Shown here in pieces: positions 25,801-34,187 of a DNA stretch of 64,000 nucleotides. Under the pieces are notes generated by a model. The model saw only the letters and a program-made list of their open reading frames with translations. It did no database searches and had not been told where the DNA came from. The DNA comes from Bacteroidales bacterium (GTDB lineage: Bacteria > Bacteroidota > Bacteroidia > Bacteroidales > VadinHA17): contig PLLO01000012.1 of the NCBI GenBank assembly GCA_003142255.1, forward strand, positions 1-64,000, given 5' to 3'. A program made the translations under genes and the position numbers. How positions within the stretch are numbered: position 1 is the first letter of the stretch; the number at the start of each line of letters is the position of its first letter.

Positions 25801-27288
25801 GCCAATTTCACGGTTGGAGACAGCACTTTCTATTGTTATCCTGATAATCTGCACTTTATACATAATAATACAATCGGGAGCCCCGCTGTCGATTTTCTCT
25901 GGACATTCGGATCAAATACCCTTGTTGACAGAAGCTCAGGAGATGTAAAATATACATTTACAAAGCCGGGAAATTACACTGCACGGCTAACTGTCAGGAC
26001 ATTAAATGGTTGTTCGGCGAGCCGTTCCAGACACATTTCAATTACGGGACCAACGGCATATGTCAGCGTTGCTCCCCTTAAAATATGCTATAATGATGCT
26101 GTTTCTTTTAAGATTGATTCATTAAAGAATGTTACACAGTGGAAATGGCTGTTTGGAGACGGGACTACTTCAACAGTCAATACGACAACCCACAGGTACA
26201 CTTCACGCGGGAAAATTATCCCATCAGTCCAGCTGATAAACAGTACCTGCAATGCGATTCTTATACTTGATACGATCTCGGTTTCAAAAGTACAGGCTAA
26301 ATTCAGTAGCAGCGACAGTACTCTGAATATTTGTTTCGGAAATAAACTTTACCTGGTGAATATGTCAGTTTATTCAAGTTCCTGGGACTGGTATGTCAAT
26401 AATGTCAGGTCATCAACTGATTATAATTTCAATAATATCCTTTTCGGGAAAACAGGAGATTATAATATCAAGCTCGTTGCAAAGGATGGCAGCGGTTGCA
26501 CTGATACCCTGGCTAAGAATTTTACAGTGTATCCAACTCCTGATTTTTCAATTTCAGGTGATTCAGTTCTGTGCCCGGGGAAAACTTCCGTAACCCTGAG
26601 TGTCAGTAATGATGCCGGCATGAAAATCAAATGGACTCCGTCGACAGGGCTGAGCAGCACCTCATCCTTTACTGTAACAGCCAATCCATCAAGTTCGACA
26701 ACATATACAGCAGTGGTTACGAATTACGATGCATGTTCAGCAAGCCGCAAGAAAACGGTTCTGGTAAACCAGCCCTTTGATATAAGCAGATCACCTCTGA
26801 GTGACACAACAATTTACCTCGGCGAAAAAATCCAGCTGGTAGTTTCAGCTTCAGCAGGCAATGTAAGCTATTCATGGTCGCCTGATGTTAATATTTCATG
26901 TCTGAGCTGCAATAATCCATGGGTTAATCCTACAGAAACGACTCTCTATATGGTTGAAACGAAGAGTGACTGCTTCGATCTATTTGAAAAATTCAATATT
27001 ACTGTGATTGCAGATTTCTATCTTGAAGCGCCTTCAGCATTCACTCCAAACGGTGATTCAAACAACGATATGTTCAGGTTTGAAGAAAAAAACATTGCAA
27101 ATTTTGAACTGAAAATATTCAACCGGTGGGGAGAAATTGTCTTCTCAACGAATGATGTTCAGCAGGGCTGGAACGGATATGTGAATGGTCATCCTCAAAA
27201 TATAGATACCTATAAATACGCGGTAAAGGCCACAACCATTCACGGATATACATTTGAAAGGAAGGGAGAATTCTTATTATTAAAATGA
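22882..27288 (+). CDS. Large PKD-repeat surface protein with T9SS type B sorting domain
   Basis: About 1468 aa. An upstream in-frame TTG at 22849 overlaps the preceding gene. The ATG at 22882 is preferred because it directly gives a signal peptide (MIKHGLKYCLVILISQVIIT, then STYG); the ATG at 22873 is an alternative. Some 10-14 PKD/Ig-like repeats follow, each with a W-FG(D/N)G core and Y---G-Y-V-L-V strand pairs (YKWDFGNGKTSTDLSNSSIY, MYWDFGDGTTSATTNKHTYA). Cys pairs recur in many repeats. The C-terminal ~85 residues begin APSAFTPNGDSNNDMF, contain FELKIFNRWGEIVF and end KGEFLLLK, a typical type B sorting domain. The protein is likely a long filamentous adhesin, similar in plan to SprB but much shorter. 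Confidence 0.9.
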   Translation: MIKHGLKYCLVILISQVIITSTYGITARFSYSQLSKCAPAIVKFNNNSTHGAGITYIWNFDLGAVVTATDDSVKEQLYSEAGQYKVTLKVTDGVNWDSTSTTITVFGGPSANFSADKAYGCPPLVVNYTSTSTSGESDIINTSWDFRNGDYADGKSVQYTYNTTGTYDVILKVTDKNGCYSIYESDKFITVADKPNVNFSTSDTFFCSPPVNVSFTNLTTGSSMMSYKWDFGNGKTSTDLSNSSIYTSAGSYNVKLTATDQFGCTDSLTKQSYITIGYAKGTLSVYDAKNNIVSTSYLCDGTYKFVCSTANLPDYTWIITDNNITSTFPGRNSIIYKVAGSGKIDVKLIYGKNSYCTDSVSASFAKSYIKAAFTLKDNLFCAVPSQVDLVNASLNADKFNWYLSGKLISNEKVTSYMITRKDLPAETYEQLYNHEINKISLPFKLVASNGGVCYDSVTNVVTIALPVARFVPDKVSGCVPLQVSFSDSSKSVSGIDAFTYKFGKDSITALTNSPVKYTFTRPGVYDISEIIKSGKCYDTSEIVRVVAGDKLVPDFTVMPEEVCNGGTIHLTGDAGNNSVVNMWRFKSNNLFDLNFTSRPDTDITVYTDTAGYKNISLQTDYNGCLSDTTKHNILKIKGPVGNFTGSFSCDTPLVYHFKNGITPASSLTWNIDTAIIYNIDSLRYLFPASGDYSTKLTVSDISSGCTLTRTKLIQARSAKSAFTVSDTILCAGDTVHLNASSSIDYIKTCYNEGFLWYFGDDSPPRRTFLKTYDHIYTSKGNDTIKLVVTADNGCKETSKKLVHIFRPEGSFTTDKKSGCIPDLSVNFKNTSTDTTIVNWIWNFGDKTSDSTNSLAIAHTYTSNKKQTYYPNLTVYDAYKCSSNYAIPTSLTDANCDFQANDNAICAGETVAFTPADSSLTNMYWDFGDGTTSATTNKHTYASTGMYTVSLTALKDGCSGKVTKSNYISVEKADANFTVGDSTFYCYPDNLHFIHNNTIGSPAVDFLWTFGSNTLVDRSSGDVKYTFTKPGNYTARLTVRTLNGCSASRSRHISITGPTAYVSVAPLKICYNDAVSFKIDSLKNVTQWKWLFGDGTTSTVNTTTHRYTSRGKIIPSVQLINSTCNAILILDTISVSKVQAKFSSSDSTLNICFGNKLYLVNMSVYSSSWDWYVNNVRSSTDYNFNNILFGKTGDYNIKLVAKDGSGCTDTLAKNFTVYPTPDFSISGDSVLCPGKTSVTLSVSNDAGMKIKWTPSTGLSSTSSFTVTANPSSSTTYTAVVTNYDACSASRKKTVLVNQPFDISRSPLSDTTIYLGEKIQLVVSASAGNVSYSWSPDVNISCLSCNNPWVNPTETTLYMVETKSDCFDLFEKFNITVIADFYLEAPSAFTPNGDSNNDMFRFEEKNIANFELKIFNRWGEIVFSTNDVQQGWNGYVNGHPQNIDTYKYAVKATTIHGYTFERKGEFLLLK

Positions 27289-27330
27289 AACGAATGGATC
27301 CTTTGATTAATTACAAATTAACTTAGCCCG

Positions 27331-28398
27331 ATGCAGCCCTGCCTGACATATAAATCAAATAAAATTGAATTTAAGCGATCACGCTTACTGCATCTGGTTA
27401 TTATTATTCTGTTTTCTCAGATGATATGTGTTCAGGCACAGGATATTCATTTCTCACAGTTTTTTGCTGCTCCGCTTCTGATAAATCCTGCAAATACAGG
27501 GATGTCAGGAAAGGATATCAGAGTTGCGAATATTTACAGGAACCAGTGGGCAAAAGTCGGGATCCCTTATGAAACATTCATTACTTCGGTCGATAAGAAT
27601 GTGAACATTGCAGGCCATTCATTTGGCATAGGTGGACTGATACTTCATGATCAGTCATCGTCATTTAATCTATTGGCAGACGAATTCATGCTATCTGTCA
27701 GCTATTCAAAGATAATTAATAATCAACAGTTTACATTTGGATTGCAGCCGGGATTCGTTTTAAAATCATTTAATCTTGAAGGTTTGACCTTCAGTTCACA
27801 GTTTAACCAGCTGAGTCAGTTTTTCGATGCTACATTACCTAATCTTGAAAATAACCTGGACGACAGGCTCAGGTACCTGGACCTTAATGCGGGAATATTC
27901 TGGCGCACCATTATAAATAAAGTTATACCATCGGCAGGCATTTCAGTCAGTCATATGAACATGCCCGTGCAGAGGTTTTCGACCTCCTCGACAGGCATTC
28001 GGCTCCCGATGAAATTAAATTTCAGCAGCGAGGTATTGATTCCGGTCAACGCCAGGATTGATTTGAAACCGGATATTCTTTACAGCTACACACCCGGAGC
28101 AAATGAATTTCTTATTGGCAGTGTAGGAGATTATTCGATTTTACAGTCAAATCTGCCGGTAACAGAACTATATGCAGTCATGATGCTGCGGTTAAATCCA
28201 GTCCGTAACATAGATGCTTTTATTTTAGGCGGAGGGGCAGAATTAAAGCAGTTCAACATTGGGCTGACTTACGATTTTAATATTTCCCCGTTGCATAAAG
28301 TAACAAACTTCAACGGCGCGTTTGAGGTGTCATTGATATATACGGGTAAAAGCCGTGCCAGGAACATTACAAGTCTGCCATGTTATATCATAAATTAA
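27331..28398 (+). CDS. PorP/SprF family outer-membrane protein 2
   Basis: This 355-aa protein has an N-terminal hydrophobic segment ending MICVQAQDIHFSQFFAAPLL, followed by INPANTGMSGKDIRVANIYR and NQWAKVG. That is the classic PorP/SprF start (QD-HFSQF-A-PL-NPA-TG, YRNQW). The remainder is barrel strands with alternating residues, and NYDFNIS-like motifs near the end. It is closer to the canonical family than the gene at 21890. It follows the large PKD cargo gene by 42 bp and is the probable partner for its surface attachment. Its last codons may overlap the following OmpA-family gene, depending on that gene's start. Confidence 0.92.
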   Translation: MQPCLTYKSNKIEFKRSRLLHLVIIILFSQMICVQAQDIHFSQFFAAPLLINPANTGMSGKDIRVANIYRNQWAKVGIPYETFITSVDKNVNIAGHSFGIGGLILHDQSSSFNLLADEFMLSVSYSKIINNQQFTFGLQPGFVLKSFNLEGLTFSSQFNQLSQFFDATLPNLENNLDDRLRYLDLNAGIFWRTIINKVIPSAGISVSHMNMPVQRFSTSSTGIRLPMKLNFSSEVLIPVNARIDLKPDILYSYTPGANEFLIGSVGDYSILQSNLPVTELYAVMMLRLNPVRNIDAFILGGGAELKQFNIGLTYDFNISPLHKVTNFNGAFEVSLIYTGKSRARNITSLPCYIIN

Positions 28399-28412
28399 AA
28401 AACTCCGGTTCA

Positions 28413-30455
28413 ATGGATGACAAAAAAATGATATACAGGATATTGGATTTTTTCAGAATGGATTTCATTTTGCTGCTCTCCTTTATTATTATTCAATCAG
28501 CAAATATACCTGCATTGGCATCTAAGGATTCAGATGAATATTCCGGAAGGCATGCGGATAAAAAAAGCAAGGATATTAAACTGCTCTACAGGCAGGCAAA
28601 TCTATATTTCGAAACAAGAGATTATAAGATGGCAGATCAGTATTATGATTCCGTCATTAGTATCAATCCCGGTAAATATCCGTTGGCGTATTATAGCAAG
28701 GGAGTGGTTTGCATGAATCTCGAAAAATACGATAATGCAATTGAGTCGTTCAACAAGTTTAAAAAATTCTATAGGAGTAAAAGCGACAGATTCAATTACA
28801 GGAAGCTGGCCGCGATTTACTCGGCAAGCTCTCTATGGGCAAAGAACAACCTGACTGCCGATCGAAAAATCGCTGTCACTCACCCGGGAGATATTCTGAA
28901 TCATAAGGATATTGATTTCTCTCCGTTCCCGGTGGATGATAGTACAATTTATTACGGGGCAGTCTATTCTGAAAATTCTAAACAATCAGGTCCTGTAAGG
29001 CAGATTTACAAGGCAGAGCGGGTCGATGGAAAATGGAAAAGTACCGGCCTGCTCGAAGGCGTAATAAATGATCCTGAATTCAACACCGGGAACGCGGCTA
29101 TATCGGTTGATGGCACGAGCTTATTTTTTACAAGGTCGCGGAAAAACTGGCAGAATGAAATTATCAGCGAGATCTTTGTAAGCCGTCGGGCTGACAATCA
29201 ATGGCAGGCGCCTGAAAAGCTCCCATATCCGATAAACAGTGAAAATTATACATCAACTCAGCCCGCACTCGGCAGGAACCTGAGAACCGGAAATACGATT
29301 CTGTATTTTGTTTCAGACAGGCCCGGGGGAAGGGGAGGACTCGACATCTGGTATACTGAATATGACAAAAAGCTGAAGGTCTACAGAGATCCCGTTGATC
29401 TCACGAATAAAGTAAACAGCATTGGTGATGAATGTTCTCCATTTTACGATAATTCGACACAGACACTTTATTTCAGCTCAAAAGGAAGAAAGAATGAGTT
29501 TGGAGGCTTTGATATATACAAATCGACAGGTTCTTTAAGAAAATGGACTGATGCTGTTCCTTTACCAAGGCCGATAAATTCCTCCTTCGACGATTACTTT
29601 TTCTCAATTCTTAAAAACAATAAGGAAGGATTTTTTTCATCAAACAGGCCCGGTTCGATGACTCTCGATAACGGCACCTGCTGCGACGATATATACTCTT
29701 TCAATATCAGTGAATGCGTCAGCGTTTATTCTCACGGGACGGTCCGAAATTCTACAAATTATGACATTTATGACGAGCTGAATGAAAAATATCATCTCGG
29801 ACTTAAATATCCGGAAAACAATGCTCCTTTAAATGATGTGCCGGTGGAACTTTATTTGCCTGATGAAAATGCAGATGATGCAATTTTAGTTGCCCAGACT
29901 ACAACAGACAAGAATGGGAACTATCATTTTGAGCTCGATAAGGATAAGAATTATAAAATACTGGTAAAAAACTATGGCTACTTTGAAAAGAAAGTAGCTG
30001 TGAATACATTTAATTTAAAATGCGCTGACACTGTAACCATCAGTACGGCATTAATTCCATATCTGCCAAAAGTCACAATACAGGTAAACATTTATTATGA
30101 TTTTGATAAGTATAATCTGACAGAGTCGGCAAAGCAGACAATTGATACGATGATGCTGCCGCTGTTTGACATATTTCCGAACGGAGTCGTAGAGATCGGT
30201 TCACACACGGACAGTATAGGAACGGAACTTTACAATATGGACCTGTCGCAAAAGCGATCTGAAAGCGTTGTAAGCTATCTCATTTCGAAAGGGATCGCAA
30301 GCGATCGGTTAGTCGCAAAAGGATACGGAATGAGCATGCCGATAGCACCGAATAAAAACAGTGATGGTTCTGACAACCCGGAGGGACGCCAGATGAACAG
30401 GAGAACAGAAATGAAAATTGTAGGCGACATCTCCAGGTTCAACAATAATGAATGA
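28413..30455 (+). CDS. PorE-like TPR/beta-propeller/OmpA protein
   Basis: About 680 aa. The start at 28413 avoids an overlap with the previous gene; an earlier ATG at 28380 is possible. A hydrophobic segment near the N-terminus (MDFILLLSFIIIQSANIPAL) is the signal or anchor. Then come TPR units (~35-110), a WD40/PD40-like propeller (~160-420, with DIDFSPFPVDDSTIYYG and FVSDRPGGRGGLDIWYTE), a carboxypeptidase-regulatory beta-sandwich (~470-540) and a C-terminal OmpA domain with a peptidoglycan-binding signature (GSHTDSIGTELYNMDLSQKR, then RRTEMKI). This domain order is that of PorE of the T9SS, which links the secretion machinery to peptidoglycan. Dedicated PorE-like genes often accompany PorP/SprF genes. 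Confidence 0.88.
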   Translation: MDDKKMIYRILDFFRMDFILLLSFIIIQSANIPALASKDSDEYSGRHADKKSKDIKLLYRQANLYFETRDYKMADQYYDSVISINPGKYPLAYYSKGVVCMNLEKYDNAIESFNKFKKFYRSKSDRFNYRKLAAIYSASSLWAKNNLTADRKIAVTHPGDILNHKDIDFSPFPVDDSTIYYGAVYSENSKQSGPVRQIYKAERVDGKWKSTGLLEGVINDPEFNTGNAAISVDGTSLFFTRSRKNWQNEIISEIFVSRRADNQWQAPEKLPYPINSENYTSTQPALGRNLRTGNTILYFVSDRPGGRGGLDIWYTEYDKKLKVYRDPVDLTNKVNSIGDECSPFYDNSTQTLYFSSKGRKNEFGGFDIYKSTGSLRKWTDAVPLPRPINSSFDDYFFSILKNNKEGFFSSNRPGSMTLDNGTCCDDIYSFNISECVSVYSHGTVRNSTNYDIYDELNEKYHLGLKYPENNAPLNDVPVELYLPDENADDAILVAQTTTDKNGNYHFELDKDKNYKILVKNYGYFEKKVAVNTFNLKCADTVTISTALIPYLPKVTIQVNIYYDFDKYNLTESAKQTIDTMMLPLFDIFPNGVVEIGSHTDSIGTELYNMDLSQKRSESVVSYLISKGIASDRLVAKGYGMSMPIAPNKNSDGSDNPEGRQMNRRTEMKIVGDISRFNNNE

Positions 30456-31333
30456 AAAAAATGGTGAAAAAGTATCCGGTTATGAGTAAGAAGAGAATTA
30501 TCGTTTTGGCTGTTTCGCTTATATTGATCCAATATATGGTCTCGGCCCAGTTGCCTGATGGTGTTACAGCGACTCAGTCATTTTTGAATGAAATTACCAA
30601 AAATTACAAAGATGAAAACTTATTGTCCTTTGATCTGAAGGCTATTACTACTCATATAAATATTCCTGTTGAGGTTCATATAGTAATGAATATAAAAGGA
30701 AATGCAGGAGTGAATCAGGGAAGCATTTATAACAGTGTTGAACTGGCTAATGGTTATTTCAAAGAGGTTGGAATTCATTTCTTTATTGATACAATTGACT
30801 ATGTCAATGATTATAACTATTCATATATTGCCTACAACAATCTTAAGAAAGAACTCCTTGTCAAATATGCAGTAAATAACAGGATCAATCTTTTCATGGT
30901 TGATTCAATTAAGCTGGGATCTTTAAATAGTTATGGGTTTACATATTTTCCTGATGTGCCTGACAGTAATTATATTTTCCTGGACAAGATTTACCTGAGC
31001 GGAAATTCTCTGACAACAATGCTGGGACATTTTATGGGGCTTCTGTCGACTCATGAGACAGCTGGAGGCCGGGAGCAGGCAAGTGAGAAAAACTGTGCTG
31101 AGAGCGGTGATTTTATATGTGATACATATGCTGATCCTGATCTTCTGAACCAGGTTATAGATACCTGCAAGTATATTGGGACAATGAGGGACGATGTCGG
31201 GAAATATTACATTCCTTCTGTAGCAAATATCATGTCAAATTCGCCTGATAAATGCAAATGCATTTTAACGCCTCTCCAGTACCGGAGAATCTATTATTAC
31301 TATTTTAAATACAGGCAATATCTCACATACTGA
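30452..31333 (+). CDS. M43 (pappalysin)-like protein lacking the active site
   Basis: This 293-aa protein has a signal peptide (ending MVSAQ, after M11 if the shorter start is used) and overlaps the preceding stop codon by 4 bp (ATGA). Its second half follows M43 metalloproteases: residues 180-200, then GDFICDTYADPD at 219-230 with conserved Cys residues, NIMSNS (the Met-turn) at 259-264, and LTPLQYRRI. The zinc motif HExxHxxGxxH should lie at 189-199 but reads TMLGHFMGLLS. The first His, the catalytic Glu and the third His are replaced, and only His193 remains. It is therefore probably not a peptidase and may act as a binding or structural protein in the T9SS array. Confidence 0.8.
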   Translation: MKKMVKKYPVMSKKRIIVLAVSLILIQYMVSAQLPDGVTATQSFLNEITKNYKDENLLSFDLKAITTHINIPVEVHIVMNIKGNAGVNQGSIYNSVELANGYFKEVGIHFFIDTIDYVNDYNYSYIAYNNLKKELLVKYAVNNRINLFMVDSIKLGSLNSYGFTYFPDVPDSNYIFLDKIYLSGNSLTTMLGHFMGLLSTHETAGGREQASEKNCAESGDFICDTYADPDLLNQVIDTCKYIGTMRDDVGKYYIPSVANIMSNSPDKCKCILTPLQYRRIYYYYFKYRQYLTY

Positions 31334-31377
31334 ACATAATACAGGTTCAGTATTACCAGGTTGTCCATCTGTGTTAT

Positions 31378-31962
31378 TCAGGGGTATGTGACCGAAAACT
31401 TGCTGCCACAGGTTATGTTACCGTTAAATGTCTTGTTTGTTGAACCGCCTGCCTGCGAAGCAATTATTGAATAGGATCCTGCAGGAACATATTCATAAGT
31501 GCATGAATAAAGTGGATCAGCCGTAAGGAGAAGTGATCCGTTGACATATACCAGGTATTGGTTTGATGACTGATTAATTAATTCCAATGTGCCGGTCTCT
31601 ATAAGAGTAGAAGTAACCGTCCTTGTTTTATTAAGTTCCAGTTTGTCAGCAGTGGTTATTCCATTTATATTATTCATACACCCTTTTTCAGCCAGCCAGT
31701 AATATTTTAATGGCTGCAGATCCACAAACGTCACTTCTCCTGTTGAATCAGAAGTTTGAGTCAATCCTGTCTGTTTCTCCTGATGCTCCAGATCCTCCAG
31801 CGCACTGTAGAGCTTCACTGCGACTCCCGAAATTGAGTTTCCCTGTTTATCTATAACCCGGATCTTTAATGATGTAGAAATTGACGTATCAACTTTACTG
31901 CATCCGGTGAGAACTAAAAAAATTACAGCGATTAAGGGCAATGGGTGTTTTATTGATTCCAT
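31378..31962 (-). CDS. Putative lipoprotein with carboxypeptidase-regulatory-like domain
   Basis: The 194-aa product starts with a lipoprotein signal (LPLIAVIFLVLTG then Cys21). A beta-sandwich domain follows, with the pattern LKIRVIDKQGNSISGVAVKL ... DSTGEVTFVDLQPLKYYW, typical of carboxypeptidase-regulatory or Cna-B-like folds that occur in surface proteins. A second small domain (TGTLELINQSSNQYLVYVNG ... SYSIIASQAGG) resembles PEGA-like or similar short beta domains. It is convergent with the end of the T9SS array (44 bp apart). No enzyme activity is suggested, and the role is unknown. Confidence 0.75.
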   Translation of the reverse strand: MESIKHPLPLIAVIFLVLTGCSKVDTSISTSLKIRVIDKQGNSISGVAVKLYSALEDLEHQEKQTGLTQTSDSTGEVTFVDLQPLKYYWLAEKGCMNNINGITTADKLELNKTRTVTSTLIETGTLELINQSSNQYLVYVNGSLLLTADPLYSCTYEYVPAGSYSIIASQAGGSTNKTFNGNITCGSKFSVTYP

Positions 31963-32078
31963 TTATTAAATGTTAATTCTGGCGCTCAAACAATTGTAAA
32001 GATATCATTATACGCAATGTTGTCTTTTCCGGTTTTGATAAAAGCCAGATCAGGTTAAAGATAGTATCTGTTTTTTAA

Positions 32079-32086
32079 TACATTTG
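32079..32086 (+). promoter_or_regulatory. TAnnTTTG box upstream of the sugar porter gene
   Basis: TACATTTG at 32079-32086 lies 28 nt before the ATG at 32115. A clear TTTG -33 box is lacking at the expected distance (only GGTTAAAG), so this is a one-box match. Confidence 0.35.
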
Positions 32087-32114
32087 CATATATAATAATT
32101 TAAAAAATAATATA

Positions 32115-33767
32115 ATGACACCTGAGAACACCTTTACAAAGTCCACCGGAACTTACTCAAATAAAGGGAATCCAGTATATATAATAGCCCTGACTTTAGT
32201 TGCTACTCTGGGGGGATTATTGTTCGGCTATGATACGGCTGTAGTAAACGGTGCTGAAAAATCGCTTGTTGAACTGTTTATCACAAAAATTCTCAATCCG
32301 GCGAACCATGATTATACAATTAAGCTCATCAGCCAGTATAAATTGCTGATGGCACTTTGTATTTATCTGGTAATACTGGTTGTATCGGGTCAGATAATCA
32401 GGCTGCTGGGTTTTAAAAAAGGAGGATTGTTCAGTGGCGGACTCGTCCTGATTGTCACAATATGGGCTGTACATTTTCTGGGGAAATCTATTCCTACCGA
32501 AGGATCTGCTTTGCAGGGCACAGCAGATATAATAAAGGGATTTGTTATTGCCAGTGCACTGATAGGTTGTATTATAGGTGGCGCACTTGCGGGTTTTATT
32601 TCAAAATCGCTTGGCAGGAGAAATGGACTGATTATCGCAGCGGTTGCTTTTTTCATATCGGCTATCGGTGCCTGGAAACCGGAGTCCTTTAATATTTTCG
32701 GTACCCTGCCTGTTTTCTCTTTCTTCTTTTATAGAATAATCGGCGGTATTGGAGTAGGGATAGCTTCAATGATATCTCCAATGTACATTGCAGAAATAGC
32801 TCCGGCAGAAAGCAGGGGGAAGCTGGTTTCATTTAACCAGTTTGCCATTATCTTCGGGATGCAGGTTATTTATTTTGTCAATTATTTTATAGCAAAGCAG
32901 GGCAACGACATATGGCTTGTAAACGAAGGATGGCGCTGGATGTTCTTATCAGGAGCCATACCTGCAGGGTTATTCCTGATTCTTCTGTTATTTGTACCGG
33001 AAACTCCTCGTTATCTGGTAATGAAAGGCAAAGAGGACAAAGCGCTTAAAGTGCTTAATAAAATCTCGGGCACAAATAGTGCACCAGCTATCCTGGAAGA
33101 AATTAAAGGCACACTTCATGAAAAGAGCGCCCCATGGCTTTCATTTGGTTTTCTTGTGATCTTTATCGGTATTCTGCTATCTGTTTTCCAGCAGTTTGTC
33201 GGGATTAATGTTGTGTTATACTATGCCGGGAATATTTTCAGGAATATGGGAGCGTCAACTAATTCGTCGCTGCTGCAGACGATCCTTGTCGGCAGTGTTA
33301 ACCTGATCTTTACCGTTGTAGCCATTGTCACTGTTGATAAATTCGGAAGGAAGCCGCTTATGATTATTGGCGCACTGGGAATGGCAGTCAGCATGATATC
33401 ACTTGGCTTAGCCTTCTATACCCATAATGAAGGTATGATGGCACTGATTTTCATGCTTTCATATACAGCTTTTTTTGCCATGAGCTGGGGACCTGTGACA
33501 TGGGTTCTGCTTTCCGAGATATTTCCAAACAGCGTTCGTGGAGCCATGTCAATCGCAGTGTCTGCACAATGGATTGCAAACTGGCTGGTTTCCCTTACAT
33601 TTCCTATTATGAATGACAACCATTGGCTGACTTCCCTGTTCAACCATGGTTTTTCCTATTGGATTTATGGTGTAATGGGAATCCTGGCTGCTCTGTTTGT
33701 ATGGAAACTGGTTCCGGAGACCAAGGGAAAGACTTTGGAAGAAATAGAAAAGATATGGAAAAAATAA
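32115..33767 (+). CDS. Sugar porter family MFS transporter, XylE/GalP-like
   Basis: The 550-aa product is a 12-helix major facilitator of the sugar porter family. The signatures seen are GGLLFGYDTAVVNGAE in helix 1, GGIGVGIASMISPMYIAEIA, AESRGKLVSFNQ after helix 4, PETPRYLVMKGKEDKA before the central loop, QQFVGINVVLYYAG in helix 7 and the C-terminal VPETKGKTLEEIEKIW. Such carriers import hexoses or pentoses with protons. It is longer than XylE (about 490 aa) because of an extension between helices 1 and 3 that is common in Bacteroidota members. The gene is monocistronic and carries a -7-like box upstream. The sugar cannot be told from sequence. Confidence 0.93.
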   Translation: MTPENTFTKSTGTYSNKGNPVYIIALTLVATLGGLLFGYDTAVVNGAEKSLVELFITKILNPANHDYTIKLISQYKLLMALCIYLVILVVSGQIIRLLGFKKGGLFSGGLVLIVTIWAVHFLGKSIPTEGSALQGTADIIKGFVIASALIGCIIGGALAGFISKSLGRRNGLIIAAVAFFISAIGAWKPESFNIFGTLPVFSFFFYRIIGGIGVGIASMISPMYIAEIAPAESRGKLVSFNQFAIIFGMQVIYFVNYFIAKQGNDIWLVNEGWRWMFLSGAIPAGLFLILLLFVPETPRYLVMKGKEDKALKVLNKISGTNSAPAILEEIKGTLHEKSAPWLSFGFLVIFIGILLSVFQQFVGINVVLYYAGNIFRNMGASTNSSLLQTILVGSVNLIFTVVAIVTVDKFGRKPLMIIGALGMAVSMISLGLAFYTHNEGMMALIFMLSYTAFFAMSWGPVTWVLLSEIFPNSVRGAMSIAVSAQWIANWLVSLTFPIMNDNHWLTSLFNHGFSYWIYGVMGILAALFVWKLVPETKGKTLEEIEKIWKK

Positions 33768-33879
33768 CAACCTGGTTGGAGGAAGATTAGCCTTTCCGAT
33801 TAGTGTTGTTAATTAATGTCAGGAATAATCGCAGTGATATTCAGAAAATATCCTGCTGATCATGATTATTCATCAAAAA

Positions 33880-34176
33880 CTAAAATGACTCATATAAGCG
33901 AAGCCTGTTTTTGAGAAGAGTAATTTCATCCTGCATATCATTTATCCGTTGTAACAAATGGATAACTGTATCGATGCCTTCAAGGTTGATATCAAGCTCG
34001 TAATACAGGTGTACAATCTTCTCCAGTTCATTAAGCTGGCTTTCTTGAATGTATTCTGTTTCTTTTATAGTGGTAATTTCTATCAAGCCTGCCTCCTGAA
34101 GAGAATCGATAAAGGAAATCTCAATGCTATGACTGGCACAAAATTCATCTGCAGGTATCAAATTTACCTTATTCAT
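33880..34176 (-). CDS. cbpM: Chaperone modulator CbpM
   Basis: The 98-aa product matches CbpM, a MerR-like helix-turn-helix protein that binds the J-domain protein CbpA and inhibits it. Typical features are LIPADEFCASHSIEISFIDS then LQEAGLIEI, and a following helical region LNELEKIVHLYYELDINLEG with IDTVIHLLQRI. The gene starts 11 bp after the cbpA stop, which is the usual cbpA-cbpM order. It probably tunes the amount of active CbpA. Confidence 0.88.
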   Translation of the reverse strand: MNKVNLIPADEFCASHSIEISFIDSLQEAGLIEITTIKETEYIQESQLNELEKIVHLYYELDINLEGIDTVIHLLQRINDMQDEITLLKNRLRLYESF

Positions 34177-34187
34177 CGGGTTGACTT

